Source: Acidobacteriota bacterium
GTDB lineage: Bacteria > Acidobacteriota > Terriglobia > Terriglobales > Acidobacteriaceae
Assembly (NCBI GenBank): GCA_021841795.1
Contig: JAKCDN010000098.1
Location: forward strand, 1-9,342
DNA: 9,342 nucleotides
Reading direction: 5' to 3'
Shown piece after piece: positions 1 through 5,731 of the stretch. The notes beneath the pieces are model-generated. The model was given only the letters and a program-made list of their open reading frames with translations. It made no database searches and had not been told where the DNA came from. Each line of letters begins with the position of its first letter. Position 1 is the stretch's first letter. Position numbers and translations under genes: made by a program.

Positions 1-67
1 TGCTGACTGGGTCTATTGTGCACCGGATGGGGGAAATTGTCGGCAAGGTTTCTGGGGATTTTTTTGT

Positions 68-104
68 GGGGTGTGGGTGGGGTTGGGGATGGCGGGGCGG
101 GGGG
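68..104 (+). other. G-run tract, potential G-quadruplex
   Basis: Six runs of three or more G lie within 37 bases: 68-71, 75-77, 79-82, 85-88, 94-97 and 99-104. Loops are one to five bases. This meets the usual sequence criterion for an intramolecular G-quadruplex on the plus strand. Structure formation and function are inferences; it could simply be G-skewed intergenic sequence. Confidence 0.5.
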
Positions 105-163
105 TTGACGCTGTGAGCCATTTATCACGGCGAAAAACGCTACGCGGCTAAGGTTTATGCTAT

Positions 164-192
164 CCCGGGTGCCCAGAAGCGAGGCACCTGGG
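164..192. repeat. Palindromic stem-loop, first of two
   Basis: Arms 164-173 (CCCGGGTGCC) and 183-192 (GGCACCTGGG) pair over ten positions, nine Watson-Crick and one G-T, around a 9-base loop. The outer part of the stem resembles the second stem at 238-263 (shared CCCRGGT core). This suggests a REP-like intergenic element made of two related palindromes. Copy number elsewhere in the genome cannot be seen from this window. Confidence 0.55.
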
Positions 193-237
193 ACAAGCGG
201 CTTCGGTGGGAGAACTGGCTTCACTGGCGCGTGGTCT

Positions 238-263
238 CCCAGGTCTCAAAAACGAGACCTGGG
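238..263. repeat. Perfect 10-bp palindromic stem-loop
   Basis: Arms 238-247 (CCCAGGTCTC) and 254-263 (GAGACCTGGG) are perfect inverted repeats with a 6-base loop, AAAAAC. It lies about 62 bases beyond the stop codon of the minus-strand cytochrome gene and could stop or protect that transcript. No T-run follows on either strand, so it is not a textbook intrinsic terminator. The TCTCCC at 235-240 can also pair with GGGAGA at 208-213, so an alternative fold exists. A REP-like element is the other reading. Confidence 0.6.
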
Positions 264-325
264 GCAACCGGCTTATCGCGGCGCAGGTGTACGTCCGGGA
301 AGAAAGCGATGCGTGGGAGCTGTTG

Positions 326-727
326 TTACTGGGCTGCCGGGGCCGCTTTCTTGTGCTCGACGAAGATGTGGGCCTGATGGCAGCTCACACAGGTTCTGCC
401 TTTCATGAAGGGATCGGACTTCAGTTGCGCCACCTGTTCGGTGTGACAGGTTTCGCAGGTGCTTAACCCCGGCTTGCCCGCGAAGTCCTTTGCGGTGGTC
501 TCGCCGTGGCAGACGGTGCATTCGACGCCGTTGGCGGCATGGGGGCTGGCTTTCCATTGGTCATACACCGCCTTGTGGCAGGTGGCGCAGGTATCCCCGG
601 CTGGAATCAGCCGATGGAAGATATGGGTGGGTTGATCCTGCTGAGCAGCGGCAGGTTGGACGGCAGCAGCCAGAAAGAGAGCAAGAAGCAGGGCGGAGCC
701 GAACATACACTGGCGGAGATAATTCAC
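326..727 (-). CDS. Exported small tetraheme c-type cytochrome
   Basis: A 133-residue protein. An N-terminal signal peptide (hydrophobic residues about 10-23, Ala-rich end near residue 29) predicts export to the periplasm. Four CxxCH heme-attachment motifs start at C47, C70, C91 and C113, giving one covalent heme c each. Additional histidines (H35, H38, H63, H120, H125) could be distal axial ligands. The spacing and the SPHxxxGVxCxxCHG segment resemble small multiheme cytochromes of the cytochrome c3/c554/NapC-NrfH-like group, but I cannot assign a specific family. The likely role is periplasmic electron transfer; no partner reductase or quinol oxidase gene is visible. The start is GTG at 725-727, chosen because a perfect AGGAGG lies 9 bases upstream; an in-frame ATG at residue 8 is the alternative. 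It is transcribed divergently from the aldolase gene. Confidence 0.9.
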   Translation of the reverse strand: MNYLRQCMFGSALLLALFLAAAVQPAAAQQDQPTHIFHRLIPAGDTCATCHKAVYDQWKASPHAANGVECTVCHGETTAKDFAGKPGLSTCETCHTEQVAQLKSDPFMKGRTCVSCHQAHIFVEHKKAAPAAQ

Positions 728-736
728 GGAAAAGAT

Positions 737-742
737 CCTCCT
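737..742 (-). promoter_or_regulatory. Ribosome binding site of the cytochrome gene
   Basis: CCTCCT on the plus strand reads AGGAGG on the minus strand, a perfect anti-16S match 9 bases before the GTG start. This site is what favours the GTG over the later in-frame ATG. Confidence 0.7.
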
Positions 743-903
743 GATTAGGATTTCTGAGTGTCAAACCGGCGATGGCTGCCGATCAGTGACAGGCATCACG
801 GCTGACCGGAGCGGGGTCTCGGCGCAGGCGGCGAGGAGCGTCCGCGGGCGGTTGGCGAGTTCCCTGCCCTGCGCGCTTACAATCTGCGAAGGAGAGTGAG
901 CGT

Positions 904-1686
904 ATGCCCGAATGGCCCGGAGGGATGGCGCGCAATGCGTTCAAGCAGGCGCTGAGCCGCGGAGAGCGGCAGGTTGGATTGTGGTGCAGCATGGGAAGCG
1001 CGGTTGCCGCGGAGATTGTGGCGGGAGCGGGATTTGACTGGATCGTGATCGACGGCGAGCACGCGCCGAATGACATCACCACGCTGCTGCCGCAGTTGCA
1101 GGCGATGCGGGGCGGGACGGCGGAGCCGGTGTTCCGGGTGCCGTGGAACGAGCCGGTGATCATCAAGCGGGCGCTGGACGTGGGAGCGCGGTCCCTGCTG
1201 ATTCCATTTGTGCAGAATGCGGAGGAGGCGCGCCGGGCGGTAGCGGCGACGCGGTATCCGCCGCTGGGGATACGCGGGGTGGCGGTGGGCCCGCGCGCGA
1301 ACGACTACGGACGGATCCAGAACTACCACCGCAACGCGCACCTGGATACCTGCGTGCTGGTGCAGATTGAGACGCGCGCGGCGCTGAGGGAGATTGAGGC
1401 GGTGGCGGCGGTGGAGGGGGTGGACGGGATCTTTATCGGCCCGAGCGACCTGGCCGCGGACTTCGGGCACCTGGGCAATCCCAAACACGCCGAGGTGCAG
1501 GCGGCGATCGGCGAGGCGGCGGCGCGCATCCGGAGCGGAGGCAAGGCGGCGGGCACGCTGGCGGGGAATGCCGAGGATGCCGAGGCGCTGTTTGCGGCGG
1601 GGTACAACTTTACCGCGGTGGGCAGCGACGCAGGCATTCTGGCGCGGAACGCCGAGGCGCTGGCGGCGCGGTTCCGGACGCGATAA
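904..1686 (+). CDS. HpcH/HpaI-family class II aldolase
   Basis: A 260-residue cytoplasmic protein of the HpcH/HpaI aldolase/citrate lyase family. The family comprises metal-dependent pyruvate aldolases that cleave 4-hydroxy-2-oxo acids such as 4-hydroxy-2-oxoheptanedioate or 2-dehydro-3-deoxyglucarate. All the key residues known from E. coli HpaI have equivalents: the base His in DGEH (H53), the pyruvate-binding Arg in FRVPWNE (R78), and metal ligands Glu in QIET (E156) and Asp in GPSDLAAD (D182). Family hallmarks RYPPLGIRGV (117-126) and VDGIFIGPSDL (173-183) are intact, and the length is normal. The substrate cannot be told from sequence, and the neighbours (cytochrome, cupin) do not indicate a pathway. 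The start is supported by AAGGAG at 889-894, 9 bases upstream. A TACAAT at 878-883 could be a -10 element but has no convincing -35. Confidence 0.92.
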   Translation: MPEWPGGMARNAFKQALSRGERQVGLWCSMGSAVAAEIVAGAGFDWIVIDGEHAPNDITTLLPQLQAMRGGTAEPVFRVPWNEPVIIKRALDVGARSLLIPFVQNAEEARRAVAATRYPPLGIRGVAVGPRANDYGRIQNYHRNAHLDTCVLVQIETRAALREIEAVAAVEGVDGIFIGPSDLAADFGHLGNPKHAEVQAAIGEAAARIRSGGKAAGTLAGNAEDAEALFAAGYNFTAVGSDAGILARNAEALAARFRTR

Positions 1687-1695
1687 GGCGCAAGG

Positions 1696-1716
1696 CCGGC
1701 GGCGGGAAGCCGCCGG
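1696..1716. terminator. GC-rich hairpin between convergent genes
   Basis: CCGGCGGC at 1696-1703 pairs perfectly with GCCGCCGG at 1709-1716 around a GGGAA loop, in the 34-base gap between the aldolase stop and the cupin stop. An outer partial pairing (AAGGCGC at 1685-1691 with GCGCTT at 1717-1722) could lengthen it. There is no T-run, so it would be a non-canonical, possibly bidirectional, terminator. The position is the main argument. Confidence 0.5.
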
Positions 1717-1720
1717 GCGC

Positions 1721-2158
1721 TTACGCGCTGGGCGTGGCCGCGGTCTTGAAGTTGATGACGTGATAGACGGCGGGCTCGGCGCCGACATTCTTGAAGCCGT
1801 GCAACTGGTTCGAGGCGTTGAAGATGATGGAACCGGGGCCCACGCGCACCCAGCTGCCGTTGGAGAGCGTCTCCACGGTGCCCTGGCGGATGATGATGAG
1901 CTCCTCGTTGGGATGCCGGTGAGGCGGATGGGGGGACTTGCCGGGATTGAGCGTGGTGATGTGCATCTCGAGGTTTTCGAGGGTGGCGGTGGGCGTGCTG
2001 CAGACGGTGCGCACGGAGCCGTTGGCGTTGGGTTTGTCGACGAGGGTATTCCAGTCGAAGACATGGGAGCCCATTACGCCGGCGGGAGCGGCGGAGGCCA
2101 TGGCATCGCCGGCGATGGCAGTGGCGGCGAGAGCGGCGAAGAGTTCTCTGCGGTTCAT
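1721..2158 (-). CDS. Exported small cupin-domain protein
   Basis: A 145-residue single-domain cupin with an export signal. The N-terminus MNRRELFAALAATAIAG has a twin-arginine-like RR followed by a hydrophobic stretch and an Ala-rich end, so Tat export is likely though the motif is not perfect. Cupin motif 1 is around residues 73-93 (G73, H77, H80, H82, E86, G93) and motif 2 around 107-124 (H120, N124). Together these supply the His/Glu ligands of a typical cupin metal site. Function is unknown; members include metal-binding enzymes and sugar or acid binders. The start at 2158 is chosen because AAAGGA lies 6 bases upstream on this strand; an upstream ATG at 2212 has no such site and would bury the signal peptide. 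It converges on the aldolase gene. Confidence 0.85.
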   Translation of the reverse strand: MNRRELFAALAATAIAGDAMASAAPAGVMGSHVFDWNTLVDKPNANGSVRTVCSTPTATLENLEMHITTLNPGKSPHPPHRHPNEELIIIRQGTVETLSNGSWVRVGPGSIIFNASNQLHGFKNVGAEPAVYHVINFKTAATPSA

Positions 2159-2470
2159 GGATATTCCTTTGCGAATCGGACTGCGCTGCGGGGCGAGGAC
2201 GGCGGCGGGCACACGAGCAGCCGCATTCGCACTCGCAGTCCCTTATAACGAAGTGCGCAGGACGCGCGCAAGGCTGGGGTAGCGTGCAGGGGCCTGCCCA
2301 GCAACATCCGGACCGCGACAAAATGCAGAGACAAGGTGACGACGTGGAGCAGTTTCATGAGACGTGCAGGCGCCGACGGGTCGCGGAAGAGCCGCGGCGG
2401 TGAAACCGGACAGATTAACTCCACTTTTAAAATGAATGAGATAACGCTATCGTCCGCGAGAAGCTGTGGT

Positions 2471-2499
2471 CTGTGACAAAAGACACATCCGGCTGTGAC
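2471..2499. repeat. Direct repeat CTGTGAC, two copies 22 bases apart
   Basis: Identical heptamers lie at 2471-2477 and 2493-2499, about two helical turns apart, directly upstream of the candidate promoter of the Rrf2 gene. This layout is typical of a transcription-factor site, but the binding protein is unknown. Chance occurrence is possible. Confidence 0.3.
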
Positions 2500-2502
2500 G
2501 AA

Positions 2503-2530
2503 TTGAATTAGGCTCCTGATGCAATACAAA
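2503..2530 (+). promoter_or_regulatory. Candidate promoter of the Rrf2-family gene
   Basis: TTGAAT at 2503-2508 and TACAAA at 2525-2530 are separated by 16 bases, a plausible housekeeping-sigma promoter. It predicts a leader of about 80 bases before the start at 2618. It lies in the locally A/T-richer part of the gap. Confidence 0.4.
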
Positions 2531-2617
2531 TTCCCCTGTGCCTTCAGACACAGCCGCCTTTGCGGTCCCACCGATGGCGGCCCTGGGTGGCGAAGGCCTG
2601 TTTGGCAGGACGCCACC

Positions 2618-3094
2618 ATGGCAAAACCAAAATCATCGATGCAACTGACGCGCGCGGCGGACTACGGGGTGCGGGTCATGATTCAACTGGCGACGGTGGA
2701 CGGCAACGATCGGGTGCCGCTGCCGGATCTGGCGCGGGCGGCGGAGGCGCCGGAGAGCTTTCTGTCGAAGGTGCTGCAATCGCTGACGAAGGCGGGGCTG
2801 ATTACCTCGCGGCGGGGGCAGGCGGGAGGATTTCACATAACGCCGCTGGGCGCGACGGCGTCGATGCGCGAGGTGATTGAAGCCATCGACGGCGAGATCT
2901 GCCTGAACCTGTGCCTGATGCACGGGCGGCCGTGCTCGCGGAAGGCGCAGTGCCCGGCGCATCCGGTGTGGGCGGAGGCGCAGGAGGCGATGCTGGAGGT
3001 GCTTTCGCGGGCGACGATCGCGTCTCTGGCGGCGCAGAACGCGCCGACGCCGACGCGGCTGGTAAGCGTGGCGGGGAGTCCGGCGGCGGTGTAG
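2618..3094 (+). CDS. Rrf2-family transcriptional regulator with cysteine cluster
   Basis: A 158-residue DNA-binding regulator of the Rrf2 family (IscR, NsrR, RirA, CymR group). The N-terminal winged helix-turn-helix spans about residues 8-80: MQLTRAADYGVRVMIQLA, then PLPDLARAAEAPESFLSKVLQSL, then the GLITSRRGQAGGF wing. All are classic for the family. Cysteines C95, C99, C106 and C112 lie just before PVW, where family members bind a [2Fe-2S] or [4Fe-4S] cluster using three Cys. C99, C106 and C112 match best (x6 then x5 spacing), so sensing of iron-sulfur status, nitric oxide or redox state is likely but unproven. The start at 2618 is chosen because GGCAGGA precedes it by 7 bases and the HTH begins just after. 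An ATG at 2519 would add 33 residues unlike the family. It lies 51 bases upstream of the TPP riboswitch, on the same strand, but probably in a separate transcript. Confidence 0.9.
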   Translation: MAKPKSSMQLTRAADYGVRVMIQLATVDGNDRVPLPDLARAAEAPESFLSKVLQSLTKAGLITSRRGQAGGFHITPLGATASMREVIEAIDGEICLNLCLMHGRPCSRKAQCPAHPVWAEAQEAMLEVLSRATIASLAAQNAPTPTRLVSVAGSPAAV

Positions 3095-3106
3095 CCGCGG
3101 GGGCAT

Positions 3107-3136
3107 TTGCCATGCAGGCGGCGGTAGTGTTTCAAT
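3107..3136 (+). promoter_or_regulatory. Weak candidate promoter of the riboswitch transcript
   Basis: TTGCCA at 3107-3112 and TTCAAT at 3131-3136 are 18 bases apart and would start transcription near 3143, just before the first aptamer helix. Both boxes are imperfect; position is the main support. Confidence 0.3.
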
Positions 3137-3145
3137 CAAGTTAAT

Positions 3146-3226
3146 GAAACAGGGGTGCTCCGCGGAGTTGCGGGGCTGAGAAATACCCTCGAACCCGATC
3201 CGGATAATACCGGCGTGGGAAGTTTT
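3146..3226 (+). ncRNA. TPP riboswitch aptamer (THI element)
   Basis: Binds thiamine pyrophosphate and normally shuts down the downstream genes when TPP is plentiful. Nearly every conserved block is present in order. GAAAC 3146-3150 pairs with GTTTT 3222-3226 (P1). GGGGTGC is at 3152-3158, with GGGT 3153-3156 pairing to ACCC 3185-3188 (P2). CCGC 3160-3163 pairs with GCGG 3170-3173 (P3). GCTGAGA is at 3175-3181 and GAACCCGATC at 3191-3200. CCGG-ATAATA-CCGG at 3200-3213 forms the pyrophosphate-side helix, and GCGTGGGAA at 3213-3221 closes the core. It sits 79 bases before the receptor start and therefore defines the three downstream genes as thiamine-regulated. Confidence 0.96.
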
Positions 3227-3265
3227 CTCTCGGACGAGCAGCAATACTTCCATCCATCGCGGCGC

Positions 3266-3303
3266 GGCTCCTTTGTTTCAGCAAATGAAATGCAGAGGAA
3301 GCC
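3266..3303 (+). promoter_or_regulatory. Shine-Dalgarno-sequestering hairpin (riboswitch expression platform)
   Basis: Three consecutive helices stack. GGCT 3266-3269 pairs with AGCC 3300-3303. CCTTTG 3270-3275 pairs with CAGAGG 3293-3298, with one bulged A and one G-T. TTTCA 3276-3280 pairs with TGAAA 3286-3290 around a GCAAA loop. The receptor's ribosome binding site AGAGGAAG (3294-3301) lies wholly in the 3' arm, 3 bases before the start codon at 3305. No T-run follows, so control should be translational rather than by termination. The pairing is seen directly; the regulatory role is inferred. Confidence 0.7.
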
Positions 3304-3304
3304 C

Positions 3305-5713
3305 ATGTTGCCTGCCGCAGTTGTATTCCATCGATCCAGACAGTTTGTAACGATCTCGTTCACGGTGTGGGCGGGATTTCTGGGGTTGTTTGCAGCCCTG
3401 ACGCCGGTGACGCCGGCGCAATCGACGACGCCGCCCGCGGCCGCGCAAGCGAAGCCCGCGCCGGTGACGACGACGGTGGTGGTGCGCGGAGAGACCGCGG
3501 ACAACTATCTTCCCGAATCGATAACGGTGGGCACGCTGGACGGCGCGCCGCTGAAGGAGGCGCCGCTCTCAGTGACGGTGGTGACGCGCGATCTGCTGAA
3601 CGACCAGGGCGCGCGGCTGCTCTCCGATGTGGTGAAGAACGACGCCTCGGTGGGCAACGACTACGTGCCGGTGGGGTATTACGGGGTTTACCAGATCAGG
3701 GGATTTCCGATCGATCTGGCCACGGGGCTGGAAGTGAACGGGATGACGATCGCGGGCGAGCAGGATGTTCCGCTCGAGAACAAGGAGAGCGTGGAGATTC
3801 TGAAGGGCATTGCGGGGGTGGAGAGCGGGGTGGCGAACGCAGGCGGGCTGATCGACTTTGTGACCAAGCGCCCGGCGAACATCCAGGCCCTCGATCTGGC
3901 GACGGATCAGCGCGGGACGGCGTATGGGGCCACCGATCTCGGGCATCTGTTCGGCAGCCGGAAGCAGGTGGGGGCGCGGTTGAACCTGGCCGGGGAGCGG
4001 ATTGTGCCCTACATGGAGGACACGGAGGGTTGGCGCGCGGTGGGCGCGGGCGCGGCGGACTGGAAGATCGACGCGGCCACGATGCTGAAGGGGGATTTCG
4101 AGTATCAGCACAAGACGGAGCGCGACGGAAGCGGCTACCAACTGCTGGGCGGCGCGGTCCTGCCCGATATCAACCACATCTACACCTCCACGATGCTGGG
4201 AGACCAGCCGTGGGGCCCGGCGGACACCTACGACACGTTCAACACGGGCGCGCGGATCGACCGCAGATTCTCAGCGGCGTGGACGGCTTACGGCGCCGCG
4301 AGCCTGAGCCACTCGCTGATTCAGGACAACGTGATCTACGCGTACGGGTGCTACTACGAGACGGCGTGCAGCTCGGGCGCGGCGCCGTACCCGTGGTTTT
4401 TTGCGCCGGACGGAAGCTATGACATGTACGATTACCGCGACCCCAACGAACTGCGCATCGACTCCGAGGCCGAGGCGATGCTGATCGGCCACATCCATAC
4501 GGGCGCGGTGACGCAGGATATTGCCGCGGGCGCGGATCTGTTTTTGCGCAGCGTGCAGCAGCCCGGTTTCTACACGGCGCAGAATCCCTACGATCCCAAC
4601 GGCATTGTGCAGGACGGCGCGGTGTACACGTACGTCGGCTCGGCCAATATCTACCAGCCGATTCCACAGGTTCCGCAGGAGAGCCCGCTGGAGAGCGCAG
4701 GACCGCGCAGGCTGTACGAAGACAGCCATCAATCCTCGGCGGTGATTCAGGACCGCGCGCATCTGCCCGGGCACGTGCAACTGATCGCCGGCGGGCGCTA
4801 CGACGCGCTGCGGGACCACAACTACTCAGGGTATGCCTCGTGCGCGAATGCGGCCAATCTCGATCCGACCACCGCGCCTCCGGCGGCGCTGAACCCCTGC
4901 GCGGCGAAGCTGAAGGACGAGCCGGTGTGGCTGCCGCAATTCGCGGCCACGTTCAACCCCACGGAGAACCTGACGCTCTACGCGAACTACGGGGTGCTGC
5001 TGTCGCTGGGGCCGCAGGCGCCGTTCTGGACGGAGAACGGGAGCCAGTTTCTCGATCCATATTTCACGCGCCAGGTGGAGGCGGGCGCCAAGTACGAGCC
5101 GAACGGGCGCATCCTGCTGACGGGCGCGCTGTTCCACATGAGGGCGCCGTTCTTTTATCCCAAGATGCTGACGGGGCCGGAGAGTTCGTATCCGGCGTGC
5201 GGATTCAATCCGGCCACTCCGGTGAGCAATCTGTGTTTCGAATCGGAGGGCCGGGAGACGCACAACGGCTTCGAGTTCAACGCCGAGGGCAAGGCGGCGG
5301 ATTGGCTGCGCGTGGACGGCTCACTGGCCGCGATGACGGCAATTTCAACGGGCACGGGGACACCGGCGTTTGACAACAAGCAGGTGCTGAACGTGCCGCA
5401 CGTGCAGGCGGATCTGTTTGCGGACGTGACTGTGCCCTGGGTGCGGGGGTTGCACGTGATGCCGGGGTGCAACTTTGCCTCGCGCAAGGCGGCGACGCGC
5501 GACGACGCGGTGAGCGTGGCCAGCTACAATCTTTTTAATCTCGGCGCGCGCTACACGCCGGGCGGCGATGAGGGGCGAGTTACATTTCGCATCTATGCCG
5601 ATAACATCACAAACAAGCGCTACTGGTCGGACACGGGCGCCAGCTACGGCGACATGTTTGTGTGGCTGGGAGCGCCGACGACGGTGCGCCTTTCGGCGCA
5701 CTACACGTTCTGA
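3305..5713 (+). CDS. TonB-dependent outer-membrane receptor, probably for thiamine
   Basis: An 802-residue outer-membrane receptor energised by TonB-ExbBD. The signal peptide spans about residues 1-39 (hydrophobic 15-32, TPAQ end). A TonB-box-like TTTVVV at 55-60 follows. The plug domain covers about 65-190, with YGVYQIRGF (126-134), LENKESVEILKGIAGVESG (157-175) and GGLIDFVTKRP (180-190). The 22-strand-type barrel ends in the typical terminal Phe of ALSxxYTF style (RLSAHYTF). The plug is closest in style to siderophore (FhuA-like) receptors, but the TPP riboswitch and the downstream permease point to thiamine or a thiamine precursor. Six cysteines fall in close pairs within loop-like stretches (349/355, 513/532, 632/644), likely surface disulfides. 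The start at 3305 is chosen for the AGAGGAAG site and signal peptide; longer versions would begin inside the riboswitch. It is the first gene of a three-gene operon, 18 bases before the kinase gene. Confidence 0.93.
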   Translation: MLPAAVVFHRSRQFVTISFTVWAGFLGLFAALTPVTPAQSTTPPAAAQAKPAPVTTTVVVRGETADNYLPESITVGTLDGAPLKEAPLSVTVVTRDLLNDQGARLLSDVVKNDASVGNDYVPVGYYGVYQIRGFPIDLATGLEVNGMTIAGEQDVPLENKESVEILKGIAGVESGVANAGGLIDFVTKRPANIQALDLATDQRGTAYGATDLGHLFGSRKQVGARLNLAGERIVPYMEDTEGWRAVGAGAADWKIDAATMLKGDFEYQHKTERDGSGYQLLGGAVLPDINHIYTSTMLGDQPWGPADTYDTFNTGARIDRRFSAAWTAYGAASLSHSLIQDNVIYAYGCYYETACSSGAAPYPWFFAPDGSYDMYDYRDPNELRIDSEAEAMLIGHIHTGAVTQDIAAGADLFLRSVQQPGFYTAQNPYDPNGIVQDGAVYTYVGSANIYQPIPQVPQESPLESAGPRRLYEDSHQSSAVIQDRAHLPGHVQLIAGGRYDALRDHNYSGYASCANAANLDPTTAPPAALNPCAAKLKDEPVWLPQFAATFNPTENLTLYANYGVLLSLGPQAPFWTENGSQFLDPYFTRQVEAGAKYEPNGRILLTGALFHMRAPFFYPKMLTGPESSYPACGFNPATPVSNLCFESEGRETHNGFEFNAEGKAADWLRVDGSLAAMTAISTGTGTPAFDNKQVLNVPHVQADLFADVTVPWVRGLHVMPGCNFASRKAATRDDAVSVASYNLFNLGARYTPGGDEGRVTFRIYADNITNKRYWSDTGASYGDMFVWLGAPTTVRLSAHYTF

Positions 5714-5731
5714 CCGGATGCCGGCGAAGAG

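Larger units (their letters stand above)
1..325. other. Gene-poor left edge, no supported CDS
   Basis: I see no convincing gene here. The short open frames at the very left edge lack the G/C-rich third positions of the real genes in the window, so I do not call a partial gene. The stretch holds a G-run tract at 68-104 and two palindromic stems at 164-192 and 238-263, listed separately. It lies downstream of the minus-strand cytochrome gene, so part of it may act as that gene's 3' untranslated region. Confidence 0.6.
2159..2617. other. Intergenic regulatory stretch between cupin and Rrf2 genes
   Basis: 459 bases with no convincing gene, lying between divergent genes. The left part should carry the cupin promoter, but I find no clear -35/-10 pair. 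From about 2420 the composition becomes more A/T-rich than the surrounding genes. That part holds the CTGTGAC direct repeat and a candidate promoter for the regulator, listed separately. A weak hairpin (CTGTG at 2536-2540 with CACAG at 2549-2553) lies at the start of the predicted leader. Confidence 0.6.

Noticed and set aside
105..110. TTGACG as a promoter -35 box
   Set aside because: No acceptable -10 element at 16-18 bases and no gene follows on that strand.
759..764. TTGACA on the minus strand as the cytochrome -35 box
   Set aside because: At the proper spacing the sequence falls in the ribosome binding site and does not resemble a -10 box.
877..2064. Long minus-strand open frame opposite the aldolase
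   Set aside because: Arg/Pro/Ser-rich translation with no domain, antisense to a clear aldolase; typical high-GC shadow frame.
2155..2619. Minus-strand open frame in the cupin-Rrf2 gap, including a shorter version starting near 2359
   Set aside because: No ribosome binding site, no recognisable domain and it runs into the cupin gene start region.
3155..3304. N-terminal extension of the receptor reading frame by 50 residues
   Set aside because: It would begin inside the TPP aptamer; the ribosome binding site and signal peptide support the start at 3305.
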